Assembly: GCA_036496265.1 (NCBI GenBank)
Contig: DASXLL010000162.1
Location: 1-64,000 of the forward strand
Direction: 5' to 3'
Source: CAYLLN01 sp036496265
GTDB lineage: Bacteria > Planctomycetota > Planctomycetia > Pirellulales > Pirellulaceae
DNA: 64,000 nt
Shown here: positions 50,465 through 58,347 of the stretch, piece by piece
Numbering within the stretch: position 1 is the stretch's first letter
Layout: each line of letters starts with the position of its first letter
The notes under the pieces: model-generated
Told to the model about the DNA's origin: nothing
Database searches by the model: none
What the model saw: the letters and a program-made list of their open reading frames with translations, nothing else
Translations under genes and position numbers: made by a program

Positions 50465-52240
50465 GTGCGTCGCCGACGCCTCAGTTTGCCGCTTGCCCTC
50501 GTAATCGCTTTTGCAGCCGGCTGCACGACCAACACCGAGCTGGCACAGACCACGAAAGCCTCCACACCGACGAACGCCGGCGCGGAAAATTTGACGCTGG
50601 CGCTGGACTCGCTCCGCAAGCTGTCGGAAGCCGACGACTACCAGCCGGCGCAGCGGACGATCTTTTATCTCAATCAGTGGCTGTCGGCCGAGCCGGCGGC
50701 TGCCGGCGCTTGGGAGCCCGACCGGCTGATTCGTAGCTTGCCGCGGGCGCTCCGTGAGTTGCCGACGGCGGACCCCCAGAAGCCGGACGATCAGCCGTGG
50801 ATCAAGGACCTCTCGAAGCTGCAATTCCACGGCGACGATCTGGACGAGATTCAGTATCTGCAGCAGAACCAGTGGCTGCACGATGTGGCTGAGCACGTCC
50901 GTCGCGAGCCGCCGACGCCGCGATTGAAGCCCTGGCTCAAGGAAATTGAAGCGAGCGTTGGCTTGCCGGAGGCGGAGCAGTTAGCGACGGCCGAGCGATT
51001 GCTCGATTGGACGACGCGGAACATCCAACTGGATTCCTTGCCGCCCATGCCGAAGGAACCGCTGGCGACAGCGGGGACGCCGGAAGCGGCGCTGCCTTCG
51101 GCGCGGGGCGAAATCGGCCCTGGTTATGGCCACACGCCGCTGGAAATCCTGCTCTATGGACACGGCGATGCCCAGGAGCGAGCCCGCATCTTCATCTTGC
51201 TGTGCCGGCAGGTAGGAATCGACGCGGTGATGCTCGCGTTTCCGGAAGAGCAATCCACAAGTCGCCGCGGTTGGCTGCCGGCCGCCCTCATCGGCGGCAA
51301 ATTGTATTTGTTTGATACGGCTCTGGGTCTGCCAATTCCTGGAGCGGAGGGCAAAGGGATTGCGACGCTGGATCAGGTGCGCAAAGATCTGGCGATATTG
51401 CGGCAGCTCGATGTCAAAGGTGTCGGAGAATATCCGGTTACGCCAAGCGATTTCAAACAGGGCATTTGGGCGCTGATTGATGCGGAGCCGCCGGCTCTGT
51501 CGCGGCGGATGGCATTGCTTTCGGCGTCGATGCCGAGTGCCACGAAGCTAGCGCTCGCTACACAGCCCAGCCAGATTGAAGCTGCGATGCGCAAATCGAA
51601 TTCCATCGATGGGGTCAGTCTCTGGCGCGTTCCGTTCGACGCGTTGATGTACCGCGTCGGCCGAGAGCAACGGGCCGGCAACGATCAGCACCTCGCCGCC
51701 CAGCTAACGCTCATGCGGTTTCTGTTTCAGCCCGATCGACCATTGCTGAAAGGTCGCAATTTGCACCTGCAAGGCCGTTTTGAGAACGAGGATCGCAAGG
51801 CTGGAGCGCGATCGCTGTATCTGCAGTGTCGCAAGTCGGACCGCGAGATCGACGCCCTCGTCACGAATGAGTTTTACCGCAAGATGGCCGGAATCGAGCG
51901 TCAACTGCCGGAAAATCCGCAGCAGCGGGAGGCGGCGATCAAAGCAATCAGTGACGTGGCTCGCCTGGAAAAGTTTTATGCGACGTTTTGGCTCGGCCTG
52001 ACGTATTTCGAGGCCGGCCGGTACGACGCGGCCATCGAGTGGCTGGGCGAGCGGACCGTGCAAGTGTCGCCGCCCAGTCCCTGGACGCCGGCCGCGCGCT
52101 ACAACTTGTCGCGGTGTTACGAGCAGCTTGGGAAGCTCGACCTCGCGCGGCAGTGGCTCGAGTCGGACAAGGACTCGCCCCAGCGGCTGGGAAACATGGT
52201 GCGCGCGCGAATGCTAAAGGCTGAGACATCGAGCGAGTGA
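50465..52240 (+). CDS. Large lipoprotein with transglutaminase-like and TPR-like parts
   Basis: 591 aa from GTG 50465. RRRLSLPLALVIAFAAGC is a lipobox. The first 28 codons of the longer frame (TTG 50381, overlapping kdsA by TTGA) are repeat DNA and are left out. Residues about 240-330 (QERARIFILLCRQVGIDAVM, then KLYLFDTALGLPIPG) look like a degenerate transglutaminase core without a clear Cys. The C-terminal 150 aa contain helical repeats (YFEAGRYDAAIEWLGERT, RYNLSRCYEQLGKLDLARQW) of TPR type. Function unknown. Confidence 0.7.
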   Translation: MRRRRLSLPLALVIAFAAGCTTNTELAQTTKASTPTNAGAENLTLALDSLRKLSEADDYQPAQRTIFYLNQWLSAEPAAAGAWEPDRLIRSLPRALRELPTADPQKPDDQPWIKDLSKLQFHGDDLDEIQYLQQNQWLHDVAEHVRREPPTPRLKPWLKEIEASVGLPEAEQLATAERLLDWTTRNIQLDSLPPMPKEPLATAGTPEAALPSARGEIGPGYGHTPLEILLYGHGDAQERARIFILLCRQVGIDAVMLAFPEEQSTSRRGWLPAALIGGKLYLFDTALGLPIPGAEGKGIATLDQVRKDLAILRQLDVKGVGEYPVTPSDFKQGIWALIDAEPPALSRRMALLSASMPSATKLALATQPSQIEAAMRKSNSIDGVSLWRVPFDALMYRVGREQRAGNDQHLAAQLTLMRFLFQPDRPLLKGRNLHLQGRFENEDRKAGARSLYLQCRKSDREIDALVTNEFYRKMAGIERQLPENPQQREAAIKAISDVARLEKFYATFWLGLTYFEAGRYDAAIEWLGERTVQVSPPSPWTPAARYNLSRCYEQLGKLDLARQWLESDKDSPQRLGNMVRARMLKAETSSE

Positions 52241-52250
52241 CTCGTTCGGC

Positions 52251-52312
52251 GCTCGTTTAACGGGGAGCCGAAGGCGACCCTGCTCGTTTAACGGGGAGCC
52301 GAAGGCGACCCT
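52251..52312. repeat. Two perfect 31-bp tandem repeats
   Basis: GCTCGTTTAACGGGGAGCCG, continuing AAGGCGACCCT, occurs twice back to back (52251-52281, 52282-52312) between convergent genes. The word is familiar from other planctomycete intergenic regions. Confidence 0.85.
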
Positions 52313-52316
52313 AACC

Positions 52317-53093
52317 TTAGAAGATGCCCAGCTGGTCGCGGGCATCTTGCGTCATCTTGTCGGGCGTCCAGGGCGGGTCGAGAACGATTTTGATTTCCAC
52401 GTCGCCCATGCCGGGGAGTGCCCCGAGAACTTGCTTGCTGTTGGCGATGAGCTGCGGGCCGGCGGGGCACATGGGGCTGGTCATCGTCATGTCGATCTTG
52501 CACTTGATCTTGCCTTCGTCGGCGGGAATGAGATCGACGTTATAGATCAGCCCCAGATCGATGATGTTGATGAACAGCTCGGGATCGATGACCTTTTTGA
52601 GCTCTTCGCGAACGAGATCTTCGCTCAGATGGCCGGCCGCCGCAACCGGCAGGCCCGGCTCGCTGGCCTGTGTGGGCTCTGGTGTTCGCAAATCGTGGTT
52701 CGGTGCCTGGCCCGGAGCGGCGATCGCCGGCGCCGTCTGGCCCGGGGGCTGCCATTCGACGGTTTTTCCTATTTCACCCGGCTCGCACAATCGAATAAGG
52801 ATGTTGTCGCCTTCGAGCTTCACCTCATGCGCGGCGGTATCGACCGTTGCCGGCATCGTGAGGGCTTTGCCATTACGGATATCGAACTTTGCGCCGTGAC
52901 GGGGGCAGGCAATCGTATGATCATCGAGCCGGCCCTCAGAAAGCGGCCCGCCGTCGTGGGTACAAACGTCGTCGATGCAGAAGTATTCGCCATTTACCTT
53001 AAACAGGACGACAATGCGATCCTCGACCTCAACCAGCATTTGGCCAGGGTCGGAGAGGTCGGTCGTTTTAGCGACAGCAACAAAATCGGTCAT
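52317..53093 (-). CDS. Rieske [2Fe-2S] and DUF59 (MIP18/SufT-like) fusion
   Basis: 258 aa. N-terminal Rieske ferredoxin domain (1-110) with Cys44/His46 in CTHDGGPL and Cys63/His66 in CPRHGAKF. An Ala/Pro linker (about 115-150) leads to a DUF59 domain (150-258): LVREELKKVIDPELFINIID-LG, MTMTSPMCPAGPQL and IVLDPPWTPDKMTQDAR. SufT/MIP18 proteins help mature Fe-S clusters. Placing it with sufBCD agrees with that. The Rieske part may supply electrons or a cluster; this is inference. Confidence 0.9.
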   Translation of the reverse strand: MTDFVAVAKTTDLSDPGQMLVEVEDRIVVLFKVNGEYFCIDDVCTHDGGPLSEGRLDDHTIACPRHGAKFDIRNGKALTMPATVDTAAHEVKLEGDNILIRLCEPGEIGKTVEWQPPGQTAPAIAAPGQAPNHDLRTPEPTQASEPGLPVAAAGHLSEDLVREELKKVIDPELFINIIDLGLIYNVDLIPADEGKIKCKIDMTMTSPMCPAGPQLIANSKQVLGALPGMGDVEIKIVLDPPWTPDKMTQDARDQLGIF

Positions 53094-53100
53094 TGCCTAT

Positions 53101-53373
53101 TTATCCACGATAGATGTCTTTGCGATCGCCAATACGATGTACGATGACTTCGTGCTTCACATCATCGATTTCGTAAAGTATTCGATAATTTCCTGACTTC
53201 TTCCGATAAAGATTCTGATCTGAAACAGCGAGCTTCTTCGTACCGGACCCTCGCGGCTCCTTCACGACAGCAGCAATTGCATTTTTCAGTTGCTGGAGAA
53301 TTTTTCCGGAGAAACGATCTAGATCCCGCTTGGCATGTGGCGACAACACAGGCGTGTAGCGCTTGTTCCTCAT
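53101..53373 (-). CDS. RelE/ParE superfamily toxin-like protein
   Basis: 90 aa. HAKRDLDRFSGKILQQLKNA, LAVSDQNLYRKKSGNYRILY and HEVIVHRIGDRKDIYRG are the RelE/ParE core with the usual basic C-terminus. RelE-like members cleave mRNA on the ribosome. It overlaps the preceding 170-aa gene by ATGA, and lies between sufD and the Rieske-DUF59 gene on the same strand. Confidence 0.85.
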   Translation of the reverse strand: MRNKRYTPVLSPHAKRDLDRFSGKILQQLKNAIAAVVKEPRGSGTKKLAVSDQNLYRKKSGNYRILYEIDDVKHEVIVHRIGDRKDIYRG

Positions 53374-53882
53374 CGCCGAGGCCTTCGGGTCCGACTTGTC
53401 CGCTGAGCAAAATACGCATCCACGCTGATGCGCGGTTCAGGTTCAAGCTTGGAAGCCGCCACCATAGCCACGTCAATAAGGTCTTCTAGCATTTCCTCCA
53501 CAAAAGGAAGCAGGAATTTCTTTTCGGCTGGAGAACAGTCGTTGAAAGCCTGAAATCGGCGACGGGCATGCGAATCCAATCCTTCAGGAGTCTGTCCTAG
53601 CTCCCAAAATTCCTCTGTATCCCAATAGCACACTCCGAATCCTTTGGAAACTAGCAACGCGGCTTGTGTCACCTGTCCTGAATCTTGCGGACCGAAGCCA
53701 GGCTCGTAAGTTCCCGTAAAGAAAGGACCGAGAACGACGCGGCCCGTTAGCAAGCCGGTCCCTCGCAGCTCACGAACCAGCTTGTTGGCGCGCTCAATCT
53801 TTGCCTCGGCTTGTTCCATGTCATGCCTGATCTGGACGTTCAATGAAGCAAGCTGCTCGGCCATATCATCGAGTCGACTCAT
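53370..53882 (-). CDS. Partner gene of the RelE-like protein, unknown
   Basis: 170 aa in the antitoxin position (ATGA overlap). N-terminal coiled coil (LASLNVQIRHDMEQAEAKIE) followed by a globular part (GRVVLGPFFTGTYEPGFGPQ, GFGVCYWDTEEFWE) and a basic tail. It is about twice the size of normal RelE antitoxins and no RHH, XRE or Phd domain is recognised. Either a new antitoxin type or an unrelated gene. Confidence 0.65.
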   Translation of the reverse strand: MSRLDDMAEQLASLNVQIRHDMEQAEAKIERANKLVRELRGTGLLTGRVVLGPFFTGTYEPGFGPQDSGQVTQAALLVSKGFGVCYWDTEEFWELGQTPEGLDSHARRRFQAFNDCSPAEKKFLLPFVEEMLEDLIDVAMVAASKLEPEPRISVDAYFAQRTSRTRRPRR

Positions 53883-53900
53883 GCTTTTCTCCCCGCGCCA

Positions 53901-55238
53901 TTATGCATACTCGCGCACGCGACGCAAAATCGCCTGGCCCAGCGCGTCGCGGACGCTTTCGATTGTGATGCGGTCGAAAATCTGCTGAAAGAAGCCGCTG
54001 ACGATCAGCCGGGTGGCTTCCTTGCGAGTGAGGCCGCGGGATTGCGCGTAAAAAATGAGCTCTTCATCGACTTTGCCGCTGGTGGATCCGTGGGTGCAGC
54101 GGACGTCGTCGCATTGGATTTCCAGGCCAGGAATCGAGTCGGCGCGAGCGCTGGACGAGAGCAGCAGGTTGTCGTTGCGCTGGTAGCCGTTGGTTTTCAC
54201 CGCCAGCGGATCGACCTTGATCATGCCCCGCCAAACTGTGCGCGACTGATCTTGCAGGGCTGACTTGTAGAGAAAATCGCTGCGACAGTCAGGAGCGGCA
54301 TGGTGCTGCAGTGTGTGATACGAGATGTGCTGCTTGCCTTCGGTGAAGAGCACGCCGTTGACCTGACTTTCCGCGCCACGGCCGACGAGTTCGACGTGCT
54401 GATTCACCTTCGACAGGCGGCTGCCAATGGCGGCGATCGTCCATTGAATCGACGCATCGCGGCCGACGATGGCTTTTTGGTGGGCGAAGTGCCAGGTGCC
54501 ATGCCCCCAGTTTTGTAGCGAGACTAGTCGCAGCCGGGAGGACGGGGCGAGAATGACTTCCGTCGCGCCACAGTGGAAACCGGCGCTCGTGGGCGTGTCG
54601 CTGGCGGTCTCGCACATGATTGCCGCTTCGGCGCCCTCTTCGAGGACGATGAGCGTGTGGCCGAAATCCGCGCCGCCGCTGGTCAAAGCAGAGAGGCAAT
54701 GCAGCGGCTCGTCGATGACCACATTGCGAGGTACATAGAGCAATTGACCGCCCGACCAGCAGGCGGCGTGCAGGGCGGAGAATTTGTCGTAATTGGGATC
54801 GACAGCGCGGGTGAAGAGATGTTTTTTGACGACGTCGCCGTGCGTGTTGATTAGCTCGTCGAGACTGCCGAAGAGAACACCCTTTTGGGACCATTTGGAA
54901 TTCAGACGGGAAGCGGCGGGACTGCTGTTGACCGCCGTGGTATCGCCGGCGAGGGAGACGCCTTCCGTTAGCACGGCCCTCGCTACCAAAGCCTGGGAGG
55001 GCGAGGCTCCCGCCGAGCCGTCACTATTCGACATGGGCAGCGAGTACTGATTCAACTTGAACAGCCGGATGTCGGTCCGAATCCACTCTTCATCGCTCCG
55101 CTGCGGCCAATCCTTTTCGCAGAACAACTGCCACGCCTCGCGACGTTGCTGGATCGACCAGGCCGGCTCTTTTCGCGCGTGCAGAAACTCTTCGAACGAT
55201 TGTTGGCCGAAAGCGGACTGGGAGAGCGTGGCGGGCAT
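53901..55238 (-). CDS. sufD: Fe-S cluster assembly protein SufD
   Basis: 445 aa from ATG 55238. Scaffold partner of SufB and SufC. LYVPRNVVIDEPLHCLSALT, HTLIVLEEGAEAAIMCETAS, HISYHTLQHHAAPDCRSDFL-YKSAL and DDVRCTHGSTSGKVDEELIF are SufD signatures. Residues 73-93 (GSAGASPSQALVARAVLTEG) are encoded by a family D repeat in frame. The frame extends upstream to 55310 through repeat E, which would read LGTAQRPFPTK, and is not used. Confidence 0.94.
   Translation of the reverse strand: MPATLSQSAFGQQSFEEFLHARKEPAWSIQQRREAWQLFCEKDWPQRSDEEWIRTDIRLFKLNQYSLPMSNSDGSAGASPSQALVARAVLTEGVSLAGDTTAVNSSPAASRLNSKWSQKGVLFGSLDELINTHGDVVKKHLFTRAVDPNYDKFSALHAACWSGGQLLYVPRNVVIDEPLHCLSALTSGGADFGHTLIVLEEGAEAAIMCETASDTPTSAGFHCGATEVILAPSSRLRLVSLQNWGHGTWHFAHQKAIVGRDASIQWTIAAIGSRLSKVNQHVELVGRGAESQVNGVLFTEGKQHISYHTLQHHAAPDCRSDFLYKSALQDQSRTVWRGMIKVDPLAVKTNGYQRNDNLLLSSSARADSIPGLEIQCDDVRCTHGSTSGKVDEELIFYAQSRGLTRKEATRLIVSGFFQQIFDRITIESVRDALGQAILRRVREYA
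54964..55019 (-). repeat. Family D repeat inside sufD
   Basis: On the gene strand GGCTCGGCGGGAGCCTCGCC (continuing CTCCCA) is followed by GTAGCGAGGGCCGTGCTAAC. The insert is in frame and encodes GSAGASPSQ and onwards. Related words at 148-173 and 18738-18763. Confidence 0.8.
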
Positions 55239-55248
55239 TTTTCGTTTT

Positions 55249-55336
55249 GTAGGGAACGGCCTCTGTGCCGTTCCGAGATCGTTCGAATCGAGCGTCAATC
55301 GGTGGTGCACGGAACGCCACGGAGGGCGTTCTCTAC
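55249..55336. repeat. Family E double hairpin between sufB and sufD
   Basis: GTAGGGAACGGCCTCTGTGC (continuing CGTTCC) and GGAACGCCACGGAGGGCGTT (continuing CTCTAC) form two hairpins with outer GTAG/CTAC. It fills the 102-nt gap in the suf cluster and may reduce read-through or stabilise mRNA. Confidence 0.8.
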
Positions 55337-55340
55337 AGCG

Positions 55341-56759
55341 CTATCCCACTGAGCCTTCCATCTGCAGTTGAATTAGCCGATTCATCTCGACGGCGTATTC
55401 CATGGGCAGCTCCTTGACGAGCGGCTCAATGAAGCCGTTGACGATCATGGCGCTGGCTTCGTCTTCGGAGAGACCGCGGCTCATGAGATAAAAGAGCTGT
55501 TCTTCACCGATGCGGGAGACGCTGGCCTCATGGCCGACAGAAACATCTTGCTCGGCGATCTCAATATAGGGATAGGTGTCGCTACGGCTCTTGGCATCGA
55601 GAATCAGCGCGTCGCAGACGACATTGGTTTTAACGTTCTTCGCGCCCTTCTCGACTTTCACGAGACCGCGATAGCTGGCCCGGCCGCCATTTTTGCTGAT
55701 CGACTTGCTGATGATCTGGCCGCTGGTATTCGGAGCGCAGTGGACGAGCTTTGCCCCGGCATCTTGATGCTGCCCCGCGCCGGCGAAGGCGATGGAGAGA
55801 ATTTCGCCGCGAGCTCCGGGCTCCATCATATAGACGGCCGGATATTTCATCGTCAGGCGGCTGCCGAGGTTGCCGTCGATCCACTCCATCGTCGCGTCGG
55901 CATAGGCCATGGCCCGCTTCGTAACGAGGTTGTAGATGTTATTGGCCCAGTTTTGAATCGTCGTATAGCGGCAGCGAGCCCCGCGTTTGACGATGATCTC
56001 GACGACGGCCGAGTGCAGACTCTCGCTGGAATACATCGGGGCTGTGCAGCCCTCGACGTAATGCACGCTCGCTCCTTCATCGACGATGATTAGCGTCCGC
56101 TCAAACTGGCCCATCCGCTCGGCGTTGATGCGGAAATAGGCCTGCAGCGGGAAGTCGATCTTCACGCCCTTGGGGATGTAAATGAACGAGCCACCGGACC
56201 AGACGGCCGAATTCAACGCTGCGAACTTGTTGTCGTCGGCCGGGATGACCGTGGCCAGATATTCCTTGACGAGCTCGGGATGCTCGCGGACGGCCGAATC
56301 GGTATCGGTGAAGATCACGCCCTTCTTGGCGAGATCTTCTTTCAGCGAGCCATAGACAACTTCGCTCTCGAACTGGGCTTTCACGCCCGAGAGGAATTTT
56401 TTCTCCGCCTCGGGAATTCCCAGGCGGTCGAACGTCTTCTTGATCTCTTCGGGCACATCGTCCCAGGTTTTGCCCTGGTGATCGGCCGGTTTGAGATAGT
56501 AGTAGATGTCCTGAAAATCGAGGGCGATGTCGCCGCCCCACTTCGGCATCTTCTTCGTGAAGAAAATCTCGAGCGCCTTCAGCCGGAACTGGCGCATCCA
56601 GTCCGGCTCGTTTTTCATGTCCGAGATTTGGCCGACGATTTCCGCATCGAGGCCCTTGCGGGCGCGGAAAACCGGCTTCGACTCGGTGTGAAAATCGTAT
56701 TTGTTGATCTCGCCGATCGGATCGGCGGAGAGCGTCGGGCTGAGAATATCGGTAGCCAT
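55341..56759 (-). CDS. sufB: Fe-S cluster assembly protein SufB
   Basis: 472 aa. Scaffold of the SufBCD complex. MPKWGGDIALDFQDIYYYLK, GSFIYIPKGVKIDFPLQAYF, ASVHYVEGCTAPMYSSESLH, RYTTIQNWANNIYNLVTKRA and SRSDTYPYIEIAEQDVSVGH-EASVSRIGE are conserved. Downstream of sufC by 21 nt, upstream of sufD. No SufS or SufU is in the window. Confidence 0.97.
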   Translation of the reverse strand: MATDILSPTLSADPIGEINKYDFHTESKPVFRARKGLDAEIVGQISDMKNEPDWMRQFRLKALEIFFTKKMPKWGGDIALDFQDIYYYLKPADHQGKTWDDVPEEIKKTFDRLGIPEAEKKFLSGVKAQFESEVVYGSLKEDLAKKGVIFTDTDSAVREHPELVKEYLATVIPADDNKFAALNSAVWSGGSFIYIPKGVKIDFPLQAYFRINAERMGQFERTLIIVDEGASVHYVEGCTAPMYSSESLHSAVVEIIVKRGARCRYTTIQNWANNIYNLVTKRAMAYADATMEWIDGNLGSRLTMKYPAVYMMEPGARGEILSIAFAGAGQHQDAGAKLVHCAPNTSGQIISKSISKNGGRASYRGLVKVEKGAKNVKTNVVCDALILDAKSRSDTYPYIEIAEQDVSVGHEASVSRIGEEQLFYLMSRGLSEDEASAMIVNGFIEPLVKELPMEYAVEMNRLIQLQMEGSVG

Positions 56760-56780
56760 GATATGGTCTTTATTTTCGTG

Positions 56781-57611
56781 CTAGGCGACCGCTGCTGCGG
56801 CCGCTTCTTCTTTTTCGAGCATCTGGCGATTCGCTTCTTCGGCGTCCGGATACGTTTGCCGGATGCGGTCATAACCGCTGCTGTGCAATTCGTTCGCCAG
56901 GTCGATGCCGCCGGTTTCGACGATGCGGCCGCCCAGCATCACATGGGTAAAGTCGGGTGGATTGTGCTCCAGCAACTTGTCGTGATGCGTGATGATTAGC
57001 AGGCCCATTTTCTCGCGGCCGATTTCGGCGATTGATTGACTGGCCAGGCGGACGGCGTCGGCATCAAGGCCGCTATCGGTCTCGTCGAGAATCGCAATCT
57101 TCGGCTGCAACATCGCGAGTTGCAAAATCTCGGCCCGCTTCATTTCACCGCCGGAAAAACCATCGTTGACATAGCGGCGGGCAAACTCCGGATCCATGCG
57201 GAGCTGTTCCATCTTGCCCTTGAGCTCCTTGCGGAACTCACGCATCGGCATCAGCTCTTCGCCTTCTTTGCGTTCGGGATGGCGAACGTTCGTCGCCGCG
57301 TGACGCAGGAAGTCGGCCATCTTCACGCCGGGAATCGCCACCGGTCGCTGGAAGGCATAGAACAGCCCCAGGCGAGCCCGTTCGTCAGCCGCCTTCTCGA
57401 GCAGGTCTTCGCCATTGAGCGTCATCGAGCCGGCGGTCACCTCGTATTTGGGGTGACCCATGATGACGAGGCCCAGCGTGCTTTTGCCCGAGCCGTTCGG
57501 GCCCATCAGCGCGTGCGTCTCGCCGCGTTTGATCGTGAGGTTCACGCCGCGAAGGATTGGCTTGCCTTCGACGCCGGCGTGCAGGTTTTCGATCTGAAGC
57601 GTATCGGTCAT
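56781..57611 (-). CDS. sufC: Fe-S cluster assembly ATPase SufC
   Basis: 276 aa ABC ATPase. Walker A GPNGSGKST (37-45), signature FSGGEMKRAEIL, Walker B IAILDETDSGLD, and TPDFTHVML-like DFTHVMLGGRIV are typical SufC. It powers SufBCD scaffold opening. Starts 11 nt after the nuoB stop. The C-terminus has an Ala-rich tail (EKEEAAAAAVA). Confidence 0.97.
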   Translation of the reverse strand: MTDTLQIENLHAGVEGKPILRGVNLTIKRGETHALMGPNGSGKSTLGLVIMGHPKYEVTAGSMTLNGEDLLEKAADERARLGLFYAFQRPVAIPGVKMADFLRHAATNVRHPERKEGEELMPMREFRKELKGKMEQLRMDPEFARRYVNDGFSGGEMKRAEILQLAMLQPKIAILDETDSGLDADAVRLASQSIAEIGREKMGLLIITHHDKLLEHNPPDFTHVMLGGRIVETGGIDLANELHSSGYDRIRQTYPDAEEANRQMLEKEEAAAAAVA

Positions 57612-57622
57612 TGGATCGTTAG

Positions 57623-58264
57623 CTATCCCGTTATCTTCTGGTGATCGTAAAGCGGCACTCCGCCTTCCACGGCTGGCTCGACATAACCGCTGTGATGCGG
57701 AATCGGCAATTCGTCCTCGGTTTTTGGCCCCACAGCCAAAAAGCCTTCGTTTCCGCCCCTTTTCCGGCCCATTTTGTGGCCGCGAATCTTGTCTTGAATG
57801 CGCATCAGGCCTTCGAGCAACGCCTCAGGCCGCGGCGGGCAGCCGGGAACATACACATCGACGGGCACAACCAGATCGACGCCCTTCACGACGTGATAGC
57901 CCCATTTGAAATACGGCCCACCACCAACGGTGCAAGCGCCCATCGCAATCACGAATTTCGGATCGGGCATCATGTTGTAAAGTCGGCGGACGCGGCTGGC
58001 CATTTTGTACGTCACAGTGCCGGCGACAATCATCAAATCGGCTTGCCGGGGCGTTGCCCGAAATGCGCCGGCGCCGAAGCGGTCCATGTCATAGCGGCTC
58101 GCGCCGGCGGCCATCATTTCAATCGCACAGCAAGCGAGACCGAACGTCATCGGCCAGATGCTCGCTTGGCGGCCCCAGTTGATCGCCTGTTCCAGCGTCG
58201 TCGTAATGACGCCTTCTTCCAGGCGACCTTCAATCCACGGCTGAACTCGGATGTTTTGGCTCAT
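57623..58264 (-). CDS. nuoB: NADH-quinone oxidoreductase subunit B
   Basis: 213 aa. Carries cluster N2 of complex I. FGLACCAIEMM (Cys45-Cys46), AMGACTVGGGPY and VDVYVPGCPPRPEALLEGL give the four ligands. ATG 58264 is preferred over the frame start at 58303, which would read through the repeat C palindrome. It sits between the SufR-like regulator and sufC rather than with other nuo genes. An extra C-terminal 40 residues end in GGVPLYDHQKITG. Confidence 0.95.
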   Translation of the reverse strand: MSQNIRVQPWIEGRLEEGVITTTLEQAINWGRQASIWPMTFGLACCAIEMMAAGASRYDMDRFGAGAFRATPRQADLMIVAGTVTYKMASRVRRLYNMMPDPKFVIAMGACTVGGGPYFKWGYHVVKGVDLVVPVDVYVPGCPPRPEALLEGLMRIQDKIRGHKMGRKRGGNEGFLAVGPKTEDELPIPHHSGYVEPAVEGGVPLYDHQKITG

Positions 58265-58268
58265 TGTT

Positions 58269-58347
58269 GTAGGAGCCGCCGGCCCGGCGGCTCCAGAATT
58301 CAAAGGTTTATTGGTGTCGTTGGTCCCGCCGAGCCGGCGGGACGTAC
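58269..58347. repeat. Family C double hairpin at the regulator/nuoB junction
   Basis: GTAGGAGCCGCCGGCCCGGC (continuing GGCTCC) at 58269-58294 and TGGTCCCGCCGAGCCGGCGG (continuing GACGTAC) at 58321-58347. The right half encodes RPAGSAGPT at the C-terminus of the regulator. Same architecture as in xerC. Confidence 0.85.
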
